64,000 nt of DNA, taken from assembly GCF_963678975.1 (NCBI RefSeq), contig NC_089279.1, positions 25,840,004-25,904,003 on the forward strand. The letters are read 5' to 3'. A program made the translations under genes and the position numbers. The notes beneath the pieces were generated by a model, which saw only the letters and a program-made list of their open reading frames with translations, was not told the origin of the DNA and did no database searches. Origin of the DNA: Dysidea avara. Taxonomy: Eukaryota > Porifera > Demospongiae > Dictyoceratida > Dysideidae. Of the stretch, positions 12,434-25,061 are shown one piece after another (the stretch's first letter is position 1; every line of letters starts with the position of its first letter).

Positions 12434-15400
12434 TCAGTGACAGTTTCCACAGTTAGGGTGACACTTCTTACCATTCACCCTACACCTGCATCCTCCGGAA
12501 GTGTCTCCTTTACCCTGTTAAAAAAACAACAACAAATAGAAATGCATGCATACCAGTAGATCACACACACGCACTTGTACACACGTACTCACACACACTG
12601 CATACAAACTTATTCGCACACGTTTTACAGTAATGCCTCTTGTGCTCTCTTACCTTAGGTCCCCAGCGAGCTCCCTTTGTCACCCAACAAATCTCAGTCT
12701 TACAACTACACCTGATCCAGTCACAACCATTCTTCTTCTGAATGATAAGACCACAGTTCTGGTTGGGACAGTACATTGCCTCTCCATTCGTCACCATGTC
12801 CTGTATAATACAAACATTATACCAGACTGCACTATTACTGTAGCGTGTTGTGTGAGTGTAGTTGCATGTACATGTGTTTTATTCTTTCAGATTTGTTCCC
12901 TTCACAAGAAGGGCCATTTTAAACAAATTATGCTAAAACTGTCCATGTCTAATACAGTGGGTAGAGGTCCTGGTGGGATTTCATGTGCCCATATCTTACA
13001 TGGTACAGCCTCCTGTGGGTTACTAGTCCTACCCCAGGAGGATTTGCTTACACTGACTCTTAGCATATACAGGTGTCCCTTCACTGGGCAGGTTCCAAGT
13101 AGCAATTTTCATCTTTACAAGTAAAACAGGTATGGAGCCTGGCAAAAGGAAGTTTTACATAGCACCCAATGGATGCATACACAACTTTCAAACAATTGGC
13201 AAACGAAATAACCACAAATTTATAGTGTTATCTAATAACTATAAACATGTACACAGCATACCTCAATCATTTTTTTGGTCTCTTGTGCAGCCTTGTCATT
13301 AGCTGCTTTAATCTTTAAGTCTTCTTGATATTCCTTACAAGTCATCGGAGTGTGGATGGCCTTACAGAGGAGGCAGTTCTTTTTATCGCATACCATACAA
13401 TTGAACTCATTCACCTAGTACACAAACCATCACCAAACACAGTAAAGTGGTACACAGTTCATACTCACATCATCCTCATAGATACACCATCCTTTACAGT
13501 CTGGTGTTTTGCAGTGGTAACTTCTTGACTGTCCCTCAGCTAAGTTTAGTCCTCTTGAGTGTACCTTCTCCAATTCTTCATCAGTGAGTAACTGTGGATA
13601 ATGATGTGGTAAATTGGCATGAGTAATATCAGGACTTCATAAGAACCACAAGGCACCTTGCGGCGTTTATGAGCTCTTGGTAATTGCTAATAGTATAAAC
13701 AAAGACACACACAGACACACACACTACACATACCGCTCTCATTTCCAATTCAGTTATTGATCCTCCACAGGCAAACTCTTCATTACAAGGACACTGCACA
13801 TCAGCATCATTGGATGCCATAATGTGATCATGTAGACAATCCCTATAGTGTACCATACATATACCATACAATACTACCACTACACCACATTGTGTACAAG
13901 TAACTGTTATAATAATAACCCAGTGAGAGGACAATATATATATTTGACATAGCATGTAACAGATACATCCTCCATTCACAGCAGTAAGCTGTACAGATGT
14001 ACATGTTAACAACTGGGCTATAGGAACACAACTATAACACAAATTCATACTTGCAGCAATGGTGCAAACATTCCCTCAATTTAACTCCTTGTCCAGCATC
14101 AATTGGTATGTAACAAATCGGACATTCAAATTGTTCTTCATTAGGAACGAGATTCTTTTCAGCCATAGCCATCATCGCAGCATAGTTTTCTTGAGCTTGT
14201 CTCACTTGTTCTTCCTTCTGACTTCTTTCAAACTAGACACAAAGTGTACTACCGTGAATGATGGGTGTTGAGCAGAGACCCCAGGTATGAATTTTAAAAT
14301 AAAATGCTCTACATATACGTAAGCCTACAAAGTACAAACAGCCACATTTTCATAGTTCCTAAAATTCTATCGCAGAGTTGCATACTGCACAAATGACACA
14401 AGGTTAATTCCAAGGGTATTTACACAAGGTTAGGATATAACTTAGATTCGTTAAATATCAATACAAATAATATACAGAAAATCTGTAGAAATTGTGCAAG
14501 TATACAAAGTTCCAGTCAGCTTCTTGTGGTACACTCTCATTACTGAAACACAAAACATCAAAGCAGTCCAATAATAACATCACAATTGTACTAATTATAT
14601 GTAGGCAATGAAAGGTACTAAACACCACCATGGTGGGAAATAAATAGAAATTTATATATACCATATTCACTTGATTTGTGCTGTAGGGGTACTATTATTG
14701 ATTTGCCCAAAAATAAAAATAAAGCCCTTCGCACTGCACTATTATTCAAGGGTGCACTACTATTATACTATTCTATAACATCATCTTGTGTTACATTGTC
14801 AATTTACTACCTAATATTTCAAATTTCAATTATGTGACATCGATACAGGTATTAGAGCCTATGGAAATGTTTCTGTAGGCTCTAATATCTATGGTGACAG
14901 CTTACCAGGACAACGCCTTACATAAATCGAGATGGAGATGAATACTATAGGTATGACAGCACTATAGTAATGCCTATTTAGAAACAAGAGCAAACCCTTC
15001 AAATAGCACCGCACTGTGGCACTATTCAAGGGTGCGGCACAAATCAAGTAAATATAGTATATATGTGTACCGTATGCATACCTGTATGTGGTGTGTGTAT
15101 CGCTGGAGGGAAGAAAAGTGAAGCCTGTTGATGTGTGATTACAGTAAGTGGACACTAATATATACCTATAACCACAATCCAAATATTTTTAACACTATAA
15201 TATGAAAATCATTAGTTCGATTAATATTGGTCCCAAGGTGTCCAAATTAAGCAGCTTAAATTGTATGCTTTCTTTAGCTGGATAACATACCACACACACG
15301 CACACACACACACACCTCTTCTAATCCCAGTATTCCCTTCTCATCATCCTGTAGCCATTTCTCTTCCTCCTTAGTTGGCTTGTAGTCAGGCGGTGGCTTG

Positions 15401-18400
15401 TAGTCCTCAGGACGAGCACTTGAACACAGAGAACACCCCGGACGATATGGCACATTTTGTGCACCACAAAATGTACACTTCCAGCCTGGGGGTGGAGGAG
15501 TGGGGGGTCGAGGGCGAGGAGGTGGTGGGGGCTCTACCCTAACAGCTTCATTAGTAAAGGACATGGGCTGGCCCCCTCTATAAGGAGGCATACCACCACC
15601 CCTGCCATTGTGTTCGTACTGCTCGGGGATATTCCTATTGTACCCCATATTTGTAGGTGCATGCCTCATCATTGGTTGATTCATGCCTTGATCATGGCCT
15701 CTATATTGATCATAGTCTTGATTCTGCCATTGACTTGACTGCTGTGGTGGTGGCTGACCATAGTACTGATTATGTTGATGTCTGTCAGACTGTGGGTAGC
15801 AATCCCTTGCCTGATGATTTCTTGGCTGATGCTGTTGGTAGCTGCCATTTTCCGTCACTTGGTCATTATTGGGAGGGAGATCCCCTTTACTGATAAAAAG
15901 ATGTGCCTCAGCACCTCTTCCTTTCAAGCCATAGTCTTTTAATGTTTTATCCTTGTCCGTGGCAAATTGGCTCCCAATTATCCAGTGTTGTTGCTCAGGA
16001 TTGATAGAAAATCTCAGCTCAATCTGTGAACAACACATCAGAGGAGAATTTCTAATTAATGCACAACACTACATACCACTTCCTGAAGATGGCCAATTGT
16101 GTAATCTTCAGTGACATGAAGAAAGAACAAGATTCCAGGCTCATTGAGAGTAATCTCACGTTCAATAGTCAATTTCAGTCTACGTACAGAACAGAAATTA
16201 ATTTATAAATCAGAAGAGTAATTAGCAAACCTGAAATAGTTCTTTGCTGGACTCTGACTGCTATCAGCAAATTTGATACTAAAGTTGTGCTGTTGATTTC
16301 TTGCCTCCACCAGAAGCTTTACTACAGTTTTGGCATAATCCACATCACCTTCAATTAGAGCTGCCTCCAAATGTTGAGCATAGCGCTCTACAAAAGAGAA
16401 ACATAATCATTACATAAAATACACCAACTATATAGTCATCTAACCTAATTCCTCTCTAGTTTTCAGAACTATTTTAGGTTGTTTAGGAACTGGTGCTTGT
16501 TCTTCAGGTACATGCCGGTCATTCTCAGGCCATGGTGGCATGGTGCCTTTGTAAGGTGGCGTGGTGCCTGGAGATATTGTCTGTGACCCTGACCAGTGAG
16601 AACTGCTCCCACTTCGGCTCTGCTGTTTATTGTATCCATGATGCCCACTCCCACTACTACCACTGTCATGTCGTGTGATAGTACCTAGTTGGTAGGGTTG
16701 GTTGCCTGAGTGATTCCCACCTCCTGTGTATTGTTGTTGATGTTGCTGTTGTGGCCATTCATGCTGTTGTCTGAAATCAGGTCCTGGTGCAGGTCGTCCC
16801 ATTTGTTGAGGCATGTTGAGTTGCTGATGTTGCCGTTGGTGAAAATCTGGGTTGTCTTGGATACCTCTTCTGGGCTGAACTGTGGCAAACTCTTGTTGTC
16901 TAGCAGCAGCAGTAGCAGCAGCAGTGGCAGCTGGACGTGCTGCATTAGGATCCACACTGTATCCAACAGCTAAAGGAAAATCCAAGAAAAGGATATTACG
17001 ACATACACACGTAATATTAAAACTGTGAAACTTAGCACCTAATAAGTTGTTAACGTACTACGTACTGCTGCCACTACATAATACTATTGTCTTGCACCAA
17101 AGCAAAACCAACCACATTACTCAACAAAAAATGGTTCGTTTTGTTTACTTAACCACTAGTGTATTACTTAACAGTACATTGAGAACCAGTACCCTATGGT
17201 AGAGATATTAGTATAAGGGAATTGGCTTTATGACCACTTCCTCATTGACTGGATGAGTGGTAATGTGTATTTGTGAATCCCCATGAGCTAAGAATATGTA
17301 ACAACAATGACTGACGAAATAAGGAATCCCCTTATAAGGGTATTGCCAACATTGTTTCAGAAAAGAGGTGAACATGCATGTACCAGTGGTTTTTGTACTG
17401 AAAACAAGCATTTGAAAACTTGCATGTTGGCACGAGCCTGAATGGGTAAAGCCTCATAACTCACTTGTTCTTGTCCACTCCACCAGTTCTGGCATTTAAC
17501 AGGCTTCATAGCACTACTAAATCACAAGAGTTATGAACGAGAAACAACAACTCAGGAGAACATGAACTAAGCCTAGTATACAAGGGAACGGAACTCCAAT
17601 ACATACTGTATGATCCTCAAACTAAAAAGACTGAAAAATTAACTTGACCAAATTCTAGTATATTTGTGTAAAATCATGCCCTCGCCCTGTTAACCTAAAA
17701 ATGTTGATTGTGGTATACGCTTTACTTGTCCATTGCAAATTTCCAGCTTGACTTTTACTTTGGCTGACAATGAAGATTGGAATACAAAATATACTGGAGC
17801 ACCAACCCTTTGCTATGTATAGATGATGGACAGCAGACCTTTCAATGTGTATGCAAGGCACTCTCTTCTACAAACTAATGGGTTTGTCAATGCAGCAAAA
17901 TATATACATAGAATTACTAACCCTTGTCTTCCACATGTGCGTCACTGTCTCTCAAGTAAGCCATGAACTTGTCAGGATCTGTTGGTTCTTTGAACTTCAT
18001 ACCAAACAGGACACCATCAGAGATCTGTGCCTGAATAAAATCATCACGTGTCTTTTTAATAGTTGTATCTTTAGTGATCGTGGCTTGATACAGCATCTAC
18101 AAGGGAAACAGCACACAATATTTAATATAGTCTGATAGTTTTTTTTGCGAATGGAAAAAAAAAACTGTAGCAATACTTTTACTTGTATAGTCACTGTACA
18201 TGTACATATATTGCCATGAAAATTCTTTCAAGTTCAGTGTCGTGTCAAACACAAACGTACGTACCTTCGATTCCGGACCTGTTTGTTTGAAGATCAACAC
18301 GAGACGATCGGCGTCGTTTCGTCTGAGCAGCGTCTTGCATGGCGCCTGTTCGCCACCAATATCCTTCCACTGATTACTGTCATTTTTAAACAATGACACA

Positions 18401-18426
18401 TCAAACGCAGCAACCGTCACACTCAT
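12434..18426 (-). CDS. RBCK1: HOIL-1/RBCK1-like RBR E3 ubiquitin ligase with SHARPIN-like N-terminus, copy B (complete)
   Basis: Twelve exons, all phases consistent: 18426-18265, 18096-17922, 16969-16445, 16387-16231, 16179-16077, 16023-15316, 14232-14051, 13842-13734, 13591-13469, 13414-13262, 12800-12654, 12514-12434; 874 aa. Residues 1-112 are a PH/EVH1-like domain ([13 protein letters not shown] .. [20 protein letters not shown]). Residues 113-287 are an Ala/Gln/Gly-rich linker. Residues 288 to about 420 are the ubiquitin-like region, opening with [16 protein letters not shown]. The NZF starts at W555 ([15 protein letters not shown]). RING1 starts at C647 ([14 protein letters not shown]). 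The IBR includes [13 protein letters not shown] and [24 protein letters not shown]2 starts at C810, with DWIRC at 830 as candidate catalytic Cys. The C-terminus [22 protein letters not shown] is that of human HOIL-1 almost unchanged. Spacing and exon lengths match gene A. Confidence 0.95.
14850..14887. repeat. short hairpin in intron 6 of gene B
   Basis: A perfect 12-bp inverted repeat, TATTAGAGCCTA and TAGGCTCTAATA, is separated by a 14-bp loop. The stem contains the TATTAGAG core that recurs as a dispersed motif across the window. Confidence 0.6.
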
Positions 18427-19240
18427 CTTACGGCACGTACTGTTCTCTCCTTAAATACCAGCACGTGATCGCAATACTTTTTATGGGCGCTTAAATTCTA
18501 ATCTTAATTATGCATTATGCGCGCTTGCAGAATATCAGCATACCGTAGTCGCTTGCATCCAGACTTATCCCTTATCCTGTATCATTTTTACATGCTATTT
18601 AACTTTCCAGGCCTTGATTAAGTGCTCCACTTGGGTACCTCTTCTCCAAAATTTCACTATGTGCAAGCTAAAAAGCTGATAAAATTACACCTAAAGCATA
18701 AAGGGGTAATGAAAAGATGAAAAGGGGAGGAGATGGAATTAACAAGAGGGAGTTAAAATTATTTGAAGTGGTATATAAAAACGAAATACTCTAATAGAGC
18801 AATCAGCTGTGTTGGGCAAGTTATATAATTACTTTGTAAAAGTAACTAGTTACATTACTTGCAACTGAACTATTTAGTTATAGTTACATATTACCCACAG
18901 AAAAAAGTTATATTATATTACTTTGTGTCCGCAGCCGTAAGCTGTCACGTGTGAAACTACCACCTTATCACGTGACATAATGGCGTTATTGGACAATGTG
19001 CGAATCTTGGTTGAAGCAAGAAGCTGGTGAATAAGCTTCATTCAGTAGGCTTCATTACATCGTGGTGGGTAGGCGTTACTCAGTGGATTATTAACGAGAT
19101 TAGTAACTTCGTTACTTGTAGTAATAATATTACGTAATATTAGATTAGTTACAGTAACTATATTACTTAAGTAACGCAATACATTTGTATGTGAAGTAAC
19201 TTGAGTTATATTACCTGTTTTTCTAGCATATTTCGTTATA

Positions 19241-19874
19241 TGTGACCGGATTTGCGAAAAAGGGTCTTCCACACACATCCAATTCTACGAACTTGGAAGA
19301 CCATATCTTATGCACTTGTCAATTTTATGCCCCACCGCCCACCCCGGGCGTCCCCACACCCCAGGTGGGGATTTGACATTGCTTCTTGTCCCCACCCCTG
19401 GGGCAATTGACAGTTGTCCAATTCACTGAGCGATTTTTGGTAGTTGCATTTCTAAACAATAAAATCACACTGGCTATAATTTTACTAGCTACAGGGCAGG
19501 TTTATTACTAGTCGCATGCATGAAATATGTGCTTAGTCATCCTTGAGGTGTTGTCATAATCCCCTACTATGGGGGTGGGGGCATAGTGGGGATTTGACAG
19601 CCGATTTTGCCCCAGTAGTGGGGCCGGAATTTGACACCACAATTTGTCAAATTCCCTGTATTCCCCCACCCTCCCCAGGTGGGGGGTGGGGCATGAAATT
19701 GACAAGTGCATTAGTGTTCAGTAAAGATAAACAACTGAAATTTCCTCCATCCATTAACCTATGTTGCTGACTACTGACCAAATTTCCAGTCAACAGCTTT
19801 TTCCAATCTTACGTTATGTCAAAGTTCATAAATTGGATGTGTGTGGAAGACCCCTTTTCGCAAATCCGGTCACA
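19241..19874. mobile_element. TA-target inverted-repeat element, middle member of the nest
   Basis: The left end TGTGACCGGATTTGCG and the right end CGCAAATCCGGTCACA are complementary, and the match continues for about 44 bp (..GGGTCTTCCACACACATCC). TA flanks both sides, as expected for Tc1/mariner-like insertion. It is inserted in the hAT-like element at 18807-19931. The same TGTGAC.. start is seen in elements at 42945 and 48396. Confidence 0.75.
19311..19710. mobile_element. GC-rich PIF/Harbinger-like MITE, inner member of the nest
   Basis: Ends are TGCACTTGTCAATTT and AAATTGACAAGTGCA, flanked on both sides by TTA (19308-19310 and 19711-19713), a TWA target typical of PIF/Harbinger. The interior repeats blocks such as GGTGGGGATTTGACA in both orientations. 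It is far more GC-rich than its host. A related sequence lies near 37950-38060. Confidence 0.7.
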
Positions 19875-19939
19875 TATTACTTAGTTACCACAAAAGTAAT
19901 AATATTATGTAACGCGTTACTCCCAACACTGGCAATCAA

Positions 19940-22900
19940 TTACCTAAGTAGCTAATAGAACATTCATCGTTAAAACTCTTCTAAGCTATAAGGAACAAAT
20001 ACCAGTGCATGTGTGAGCTCAGTGAAGTTGAACCTAGGCCTATGTGCACTGCTATCTCACAAACATCCCGACATACTACTTGCTCAAACTATATATATCA
20101 CAAAACATCAACTCTTTTTGAGAGGTGAATCTTTTCTTTTGACTGGCTTGATGTGTATAGCTAGTTGATAGCTAATTAATTTTCAGTTGTAGCTACAAAC
20201 TTGATGTGTGGGTTGAAATGCTTCCACTTGCACAGGGGTGCCATGAAAGTGGTAAGGCTATGAGGCTGGGGGGAGGGGATGTCTCTCCCCCCCAGGAATA
20301 TTGAACATTTTGAGATGTTATTTGGAAGCAAATTTTGGGCTGTAGCTACAACCAAATGAAAATTCTTTAGCTTTACAGTGGTCAGTAGACTTAGACTCAG
20401 AACTTAGCATATTCATATTGAGAATAAATTGCTTTTCAAAGGCTAAGGAGGTTATGCCGAAAAGTTTCTATCATAATGTTGAAGGATTTTACAACTAAGT
20501 CATGTATGCTATGTTTTCCAGACCCTTACAGTCACATGAAGAGTTGACTGGTACCATATACCACTGCTATAATAGCATCTAACTGCATCTGTGCATTGGG
20601 TAAAGTGATCTGTTAAAGAAGTAATCTTGCAATTGTTTTGTGATATACAGTTAGGTGGTGGATGCATTGTGGTGTCCTAATATTAATATAGGGTGGGGGT
20701 CAGTGCTAGTAAAGCAGCCAAATCATTTGAAAAATTTTGTAATGCAAAAACTATATTGAGACTATATAAAGTCATTACTGCTTGGGGTGCAATATTCTCA
20801 ACCACTTGGTTAAATTCTCAGTCAGTATTGAGCACCAAACAGTTCAGGCATTACTCCATCCCTACTGTACAATCATTTATGTTCAAAGTCAACTGAAAGA
20901 GGATATTTGAGGCAACTACGTACATAAACAGTACATTTTCACGAAGTTCAATTGTAACACTTGTGTCTTTTCCATGTACTTCACACTTTGGTGCCAGAAT
21001 ACTTTGAGGCTACCAAATATGTAGAAAGTTTTCAGTTTTAACTCTTGGGCAATTAATAGGTTGATTAATTAATTATTAATAATGTTTGCTCAGCTTTGAG
21101 ATTTAGTCAAGATTGTATAACACAGGTTTCAAGCTTGACAGGTTGCCGGACCAAGATAGTAAGGTATTAGATTTTGCTTCTAAAACATGTTATAGTGGCA
21201 CTGGTGCATCTATGGAAGCACACGCAAAGCCGGTTATTAATGCCATCCATATATGATACTAAATAATATTTATCTGTGAAAACACATGCACATCCACTAT
21301 CATGAAAGTAACAAGTAACCAATGTTTGAGGAGACAATATACATAACAGAATGTACTAGATATCAACAGAGCAAATGTACAAAGTACAATCCATGCAGAT
21401 TCATGCAAGGATTCTTAAATTCTATGATTGTTTGCATGGACATAATCCTCTATAAGGGGAACACAAAATAAATAAGGTGACATTGATACCTTCACTGGAG
21501 TAATACTAACACAGATAATTGACTGAGTTTTACCATCATTGTTTAAAGGCTTGCATTGTACTATCATGATAAAGCCAGTGCTTTGTAGTGACCACTTTTG
21601 ATCCACAAATGCATGCACACTTTTATTACTACCTAGCTTCCTTAGGGCTTGCAGCCCTTGGTTACTTGTTTAAACTTCACAGTTATGTTGTAACTGTTAC
21701 TTGTATTTGTTACTGGATATAGTCTCACCAGACAATTCTACAGATGTACAAGCACAAACAGTTATCTTGAATTTATTACCTGCAAGTAAACAATCACTTT
21801 TGATTTGAACACTTTGGCTGAGGAATAAAAATTGGCTTTGGTGTGTTAGTCAATGCTAGCTGACTTTACACCCAAGCAAAATTGTGTGGCTATTACTGTG
21901 CCTGTAACTATACTGTACTCCACAGCAGCTACGGATGCTTCATAGCAGTGCCGAAAGGCTTTGCTCCATCTCCATAAAATCATGTTACAAAGAGGATGTA
22001 TGATACATGGGATGTTTAGCTACGTAATATAATGTACAAAGGTATATACATGTGGTACAATGTTGGCATATATAGTTGAGTCGGTCAAGAGCTACCTGGC
22101 CAATTTAAATTGTTCAAGCACAATAAGAGAATTGGAGCCTGGAATGGATGAACTCACAACTTTAATTGTTCCACCATAAACTAGAAGATGATCTCCTGAC
22201 AGTATTGAGAAGCTTCAAAGTTAAATCACATTGTATCCTGCAATAAAATTCAAATGCATGGTCAATGTGATTATTACATAGCAAAATAGCTTATAGCAGG
22301 CTAGCTAGATTTGTCATTTATCACAATGTTTACTTTACTGTTTTGGGTTTGGCCCTTAATTATCATACTTGGTACCTGTCTCAATACACAAAACACGTAT
22401 CATTTGTTGTGCTAGCTAGTACCAAATGTTGGTTCCAACTTAAACAACAGGTCCACCGTGAATACAGGAATTCTTCACAGCATATATTTAGGCTGTCAAA
22501 TCAAATCATACAGTACCAACCGACAGAAACAAGCAAACCTACATATCAATCAATCCCTAACACATGTTTGAACTTTCAGCTTTAAAAATTGGAATTATTA
22601 ATCATTACCAGCATAGGTGCTGAGGGGGGCTTGGCACCCCCTAAGTTTTTTTTGCCCCTCCCCTCTGAAGTTTCTGGTACTTGTTAAGTAGCAATAGCAT
22701 AGTACTAAGGCTAGGTGGCGCAATATATATAATACCCATACATAAACCCTTACCATTGTGGCACTGCCTCCAAGTAGTTGTAGTGATTGGTAATAAAACC
22801 CACAATCGATTCTTTACAGTTGTTCTAAATAATGCACAAACGCATAGGCGGCATTGCAAAACGTGGTATCAATTTTAAAAGGAAGCAGAAGCGAACAGAA

Positions 22901-23079
22901 AGTGAGAGTAGTGTTCTTCGTGCATGTGCAAGCAGTAATGAAACTGCTACAGGTGATTGTGTTCCGAGGATTAATATCGTGAAGCTGAAGAAACTAGTAA
23001 CCCTGACGCCACTTCTGGCACCTCTAGTAGCGTAATGACAGCAGTTCTGACAACAGAGTAAGCCGTTTACGTAATTAAA
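19940..23079. other. stretch without a recognised gene
   Basis: No exon with family resemblance was found on either strand. A G-rich inverted patch (GGGGGGCTTGGCACCCCC) lies near 22620-22650. An open stretch at 22832-23035 has basic and serine-rich content and no recognised relative; it abuts the hairpin element that follows and may be its or another transposon's debris. Confidence 0.4.
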
Positions 23080-24100
23080 TAAAAAGTAGGAAAGCAATGG
23101 AGGTCGCTTACACTTGGAGATACACTAGTGGACATTGTTAATCCCTACGTCAGCCTATAACCATGACTGAAAATTAGGGATTACATGTCCAATAGTATAT
23201 CTGCAGGTATAGGTGACCTTCCTTGTTTCCCAACTTTTTTATTTCTATGATCCCTATTTGAACTTAAAATTCCTAATCTTTATACTTGTTTGTTTACTTT
23301 TTGTAACATTATTATGACTAGTGATCATGAACCCACGCATACCACATCAAAAAAAAAAGGCTGGTGCCAGAGTTAATGTTTTCATCTGAACACGTACATG
23401 CCCCAGGTATCAATTACTGACTCAAAAGTGAAGTAACCATTATACGCTTTGCTATCAGCTATGTTCACCCCATTATACAGCGCCATAAACAGAGAACAGT
23501 AAAAATATACCTTTGCAATCAATCCAATCACCACGAAAAATATAGACAGTTTGCAAGCCCCAACTTCTCGAGGTTGAATGGTGACCGTTATGCTTCGCTT
23601 TCACTTATTTCAGTCTGTTACACAGCGTTGCAAACAAAGAACAGTATGAGAAGCGTCTCTACAATCATTCCAGTTGTTAAATATGTACGAGATACCAGCC
23701 ATGTACAGAGAAGCCACGTCACGCTATCGCGAATCAGCACATTGCCAGCATTGTCAGTGAAAAAAAAAACAGAACACAATGGTAAGTCCATGGTGCATGT
23801 ATTGTACATACTGCGGTTCACATCTCAGGTCGAAGCAACATCAAACAGTAAAGAAATCAAGCCTGTACCTATATCCATTGTTGAGTTATGTTTGGCTGAA
23901 GGCATTGGTTAGTCACCATAAAATTCTGTTAGATAGAAAAATTTTAAAATTCCATAGAAACTTTTAAAAAGTGTTTGGGATAGATCTGAAGACATTTTGG
24001 GGCTTGGCTGTGCCTAACTAATACTGCCAAGTTGTCATGAAGGTTAGTTTTAGGGTGATGTTTTTGGCTGGAAAAGCCCAGTTCTGCATGATCCGTACTA
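23080..24100. mobile_element. hairpin-headed repeat element, copy 2
   Basis: Foldback head at about 23087-23262 with arms reading GATACACTAGTGGACATTG and its diverged complement, then the same tail as the element at 3745-4608, ending in GGAAAAGCCCA..GCATGATCC near 24100. The tail is longer than in copy 1 because of internal insertions and tandem-like duplication near 23560-23640. Confidence 0.65.
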
Positions 24101-24367
24101 TGTGATAGTGCTACTGTTACCAGCAAACTAGGTGAAATACGAGATCCTGCTAAGGGCACTGAAGGTGCAGCTACTTGGTTTTATGAAGAATATGGTACCT
24201 ATCAATCAAGATAGCACTATCCTCTTGATTCTAGTGGCCGACTTTTTTTTGTCTCCAATGGTATTCACAACGATTTGCTAGAATACAGTCCAAGTGTTAA
24301 CAATGTGTTTTGTTTTGTTTGATAACAAAGAAACGGTAAAACTGTTGTTGTCGAAGGTGCTATTTAA

Positions 24368-25061
24368 ATGGAAGAACAAGGAGAAGAGTTCGAAATAGGC
24401 CTTGAGGAATGCGTGGTAGAGACTTCTCCAGATTTAGACGAGTTGCCTGGTGAACCTCCTGCCAAGAAAACATGTCGACAAAAGGTAGCAGCCAAAAAGG
24501 AGGGGGAGCATCTTGTTAAAGTAGTCTATGCCCATTCATTGCCTGAGATAGCGAGTAGTTACTTAGACAAAACTAGATTCAAGCTTACAGAACATGTCAA
24601 CCAATCAGTGGTAGAGTTTGCTTTGGCATTTGAGCCAAATGAAGTGTTTTTTTTTGTTGCAAGCAGCCTAAAGAATTTGTTCTACCACTGTAACTGTAGA
24701 TCCTGTAGATGTTTACTACAGATTTGGAAGAGCAACACTAGCGAGTATGCTGCATAGCCGATATAAGGCTATGAAACTTGTACAGACTAAAGATAAGGAA
24801 ATGGTGTCTCAAGAGATACATATCCTACAGGCTCTTAATACGAAAGATAAAGAGAAGGTTCCGAAGTATCTCCAGTACAGATACAAGGAATACATGTATT
24901 TTCCTTGTGAAGAGCTCCTACCATTTTTACAAGGAGTTGATGTGTCTATAAAGACTCACTGTAATGAAGTAGGATCTCGTAAACATGGCAAGTCACTTGT
25001 ACAGGAAACAGTAAAGCACAGTCAAGGAAACATTTTCTGCTGTACTATCCAAGCATCTTGA
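24368..25061 (+). CDS. unrecognised open reading frame, broken in two
   Basis: Two overlapping frames: 24368-24757 (acidic N-terminus, then PPAKKTCRQKVAAKK, a possible nuclear-localisation signal, then a mixed segment LPEIASSYLDKTRF) and 24747-25061 (RYKAMKLVQTKDKEM..). The second frame can be extended upstream through YYRFGRATLASMLH at about 24710-24755, so a one-base shift or an intron near 24640-24700 probably joins them. I do not recognise the family. The setting among transposase relics suggests a transposon-encoded or captured protein. Length, basic patch and coding-like composition are the only support. Confidence 0.35.

Larger units (their letters stand above)
18807..19931. mobile_element. 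hAT-like non-autonomous transposon, outer member of a three-level nest
   Basis: Ends are CTGTGTTGGG at the left and CCCAACACTG at the right, the usual hAT-type CAGTGTTGGG terminus, followed by matching GTTAC-rich subterminal sequence. The flanks GCAATCAG and GCAATCAA agree at 7 of 8 positions, fitting the 8-bp target duplication of hAT elements. No transposase frame. It lies 380 bp upstream of gene B's start codon. Confidence 0.8.

Noticed and set aside
12546-13124. 192-residue plus-strand frame
   Set aside because: Lies opposite RBR exon 11 and adjacent intron sequence of gene B; no domain and no splice logic.
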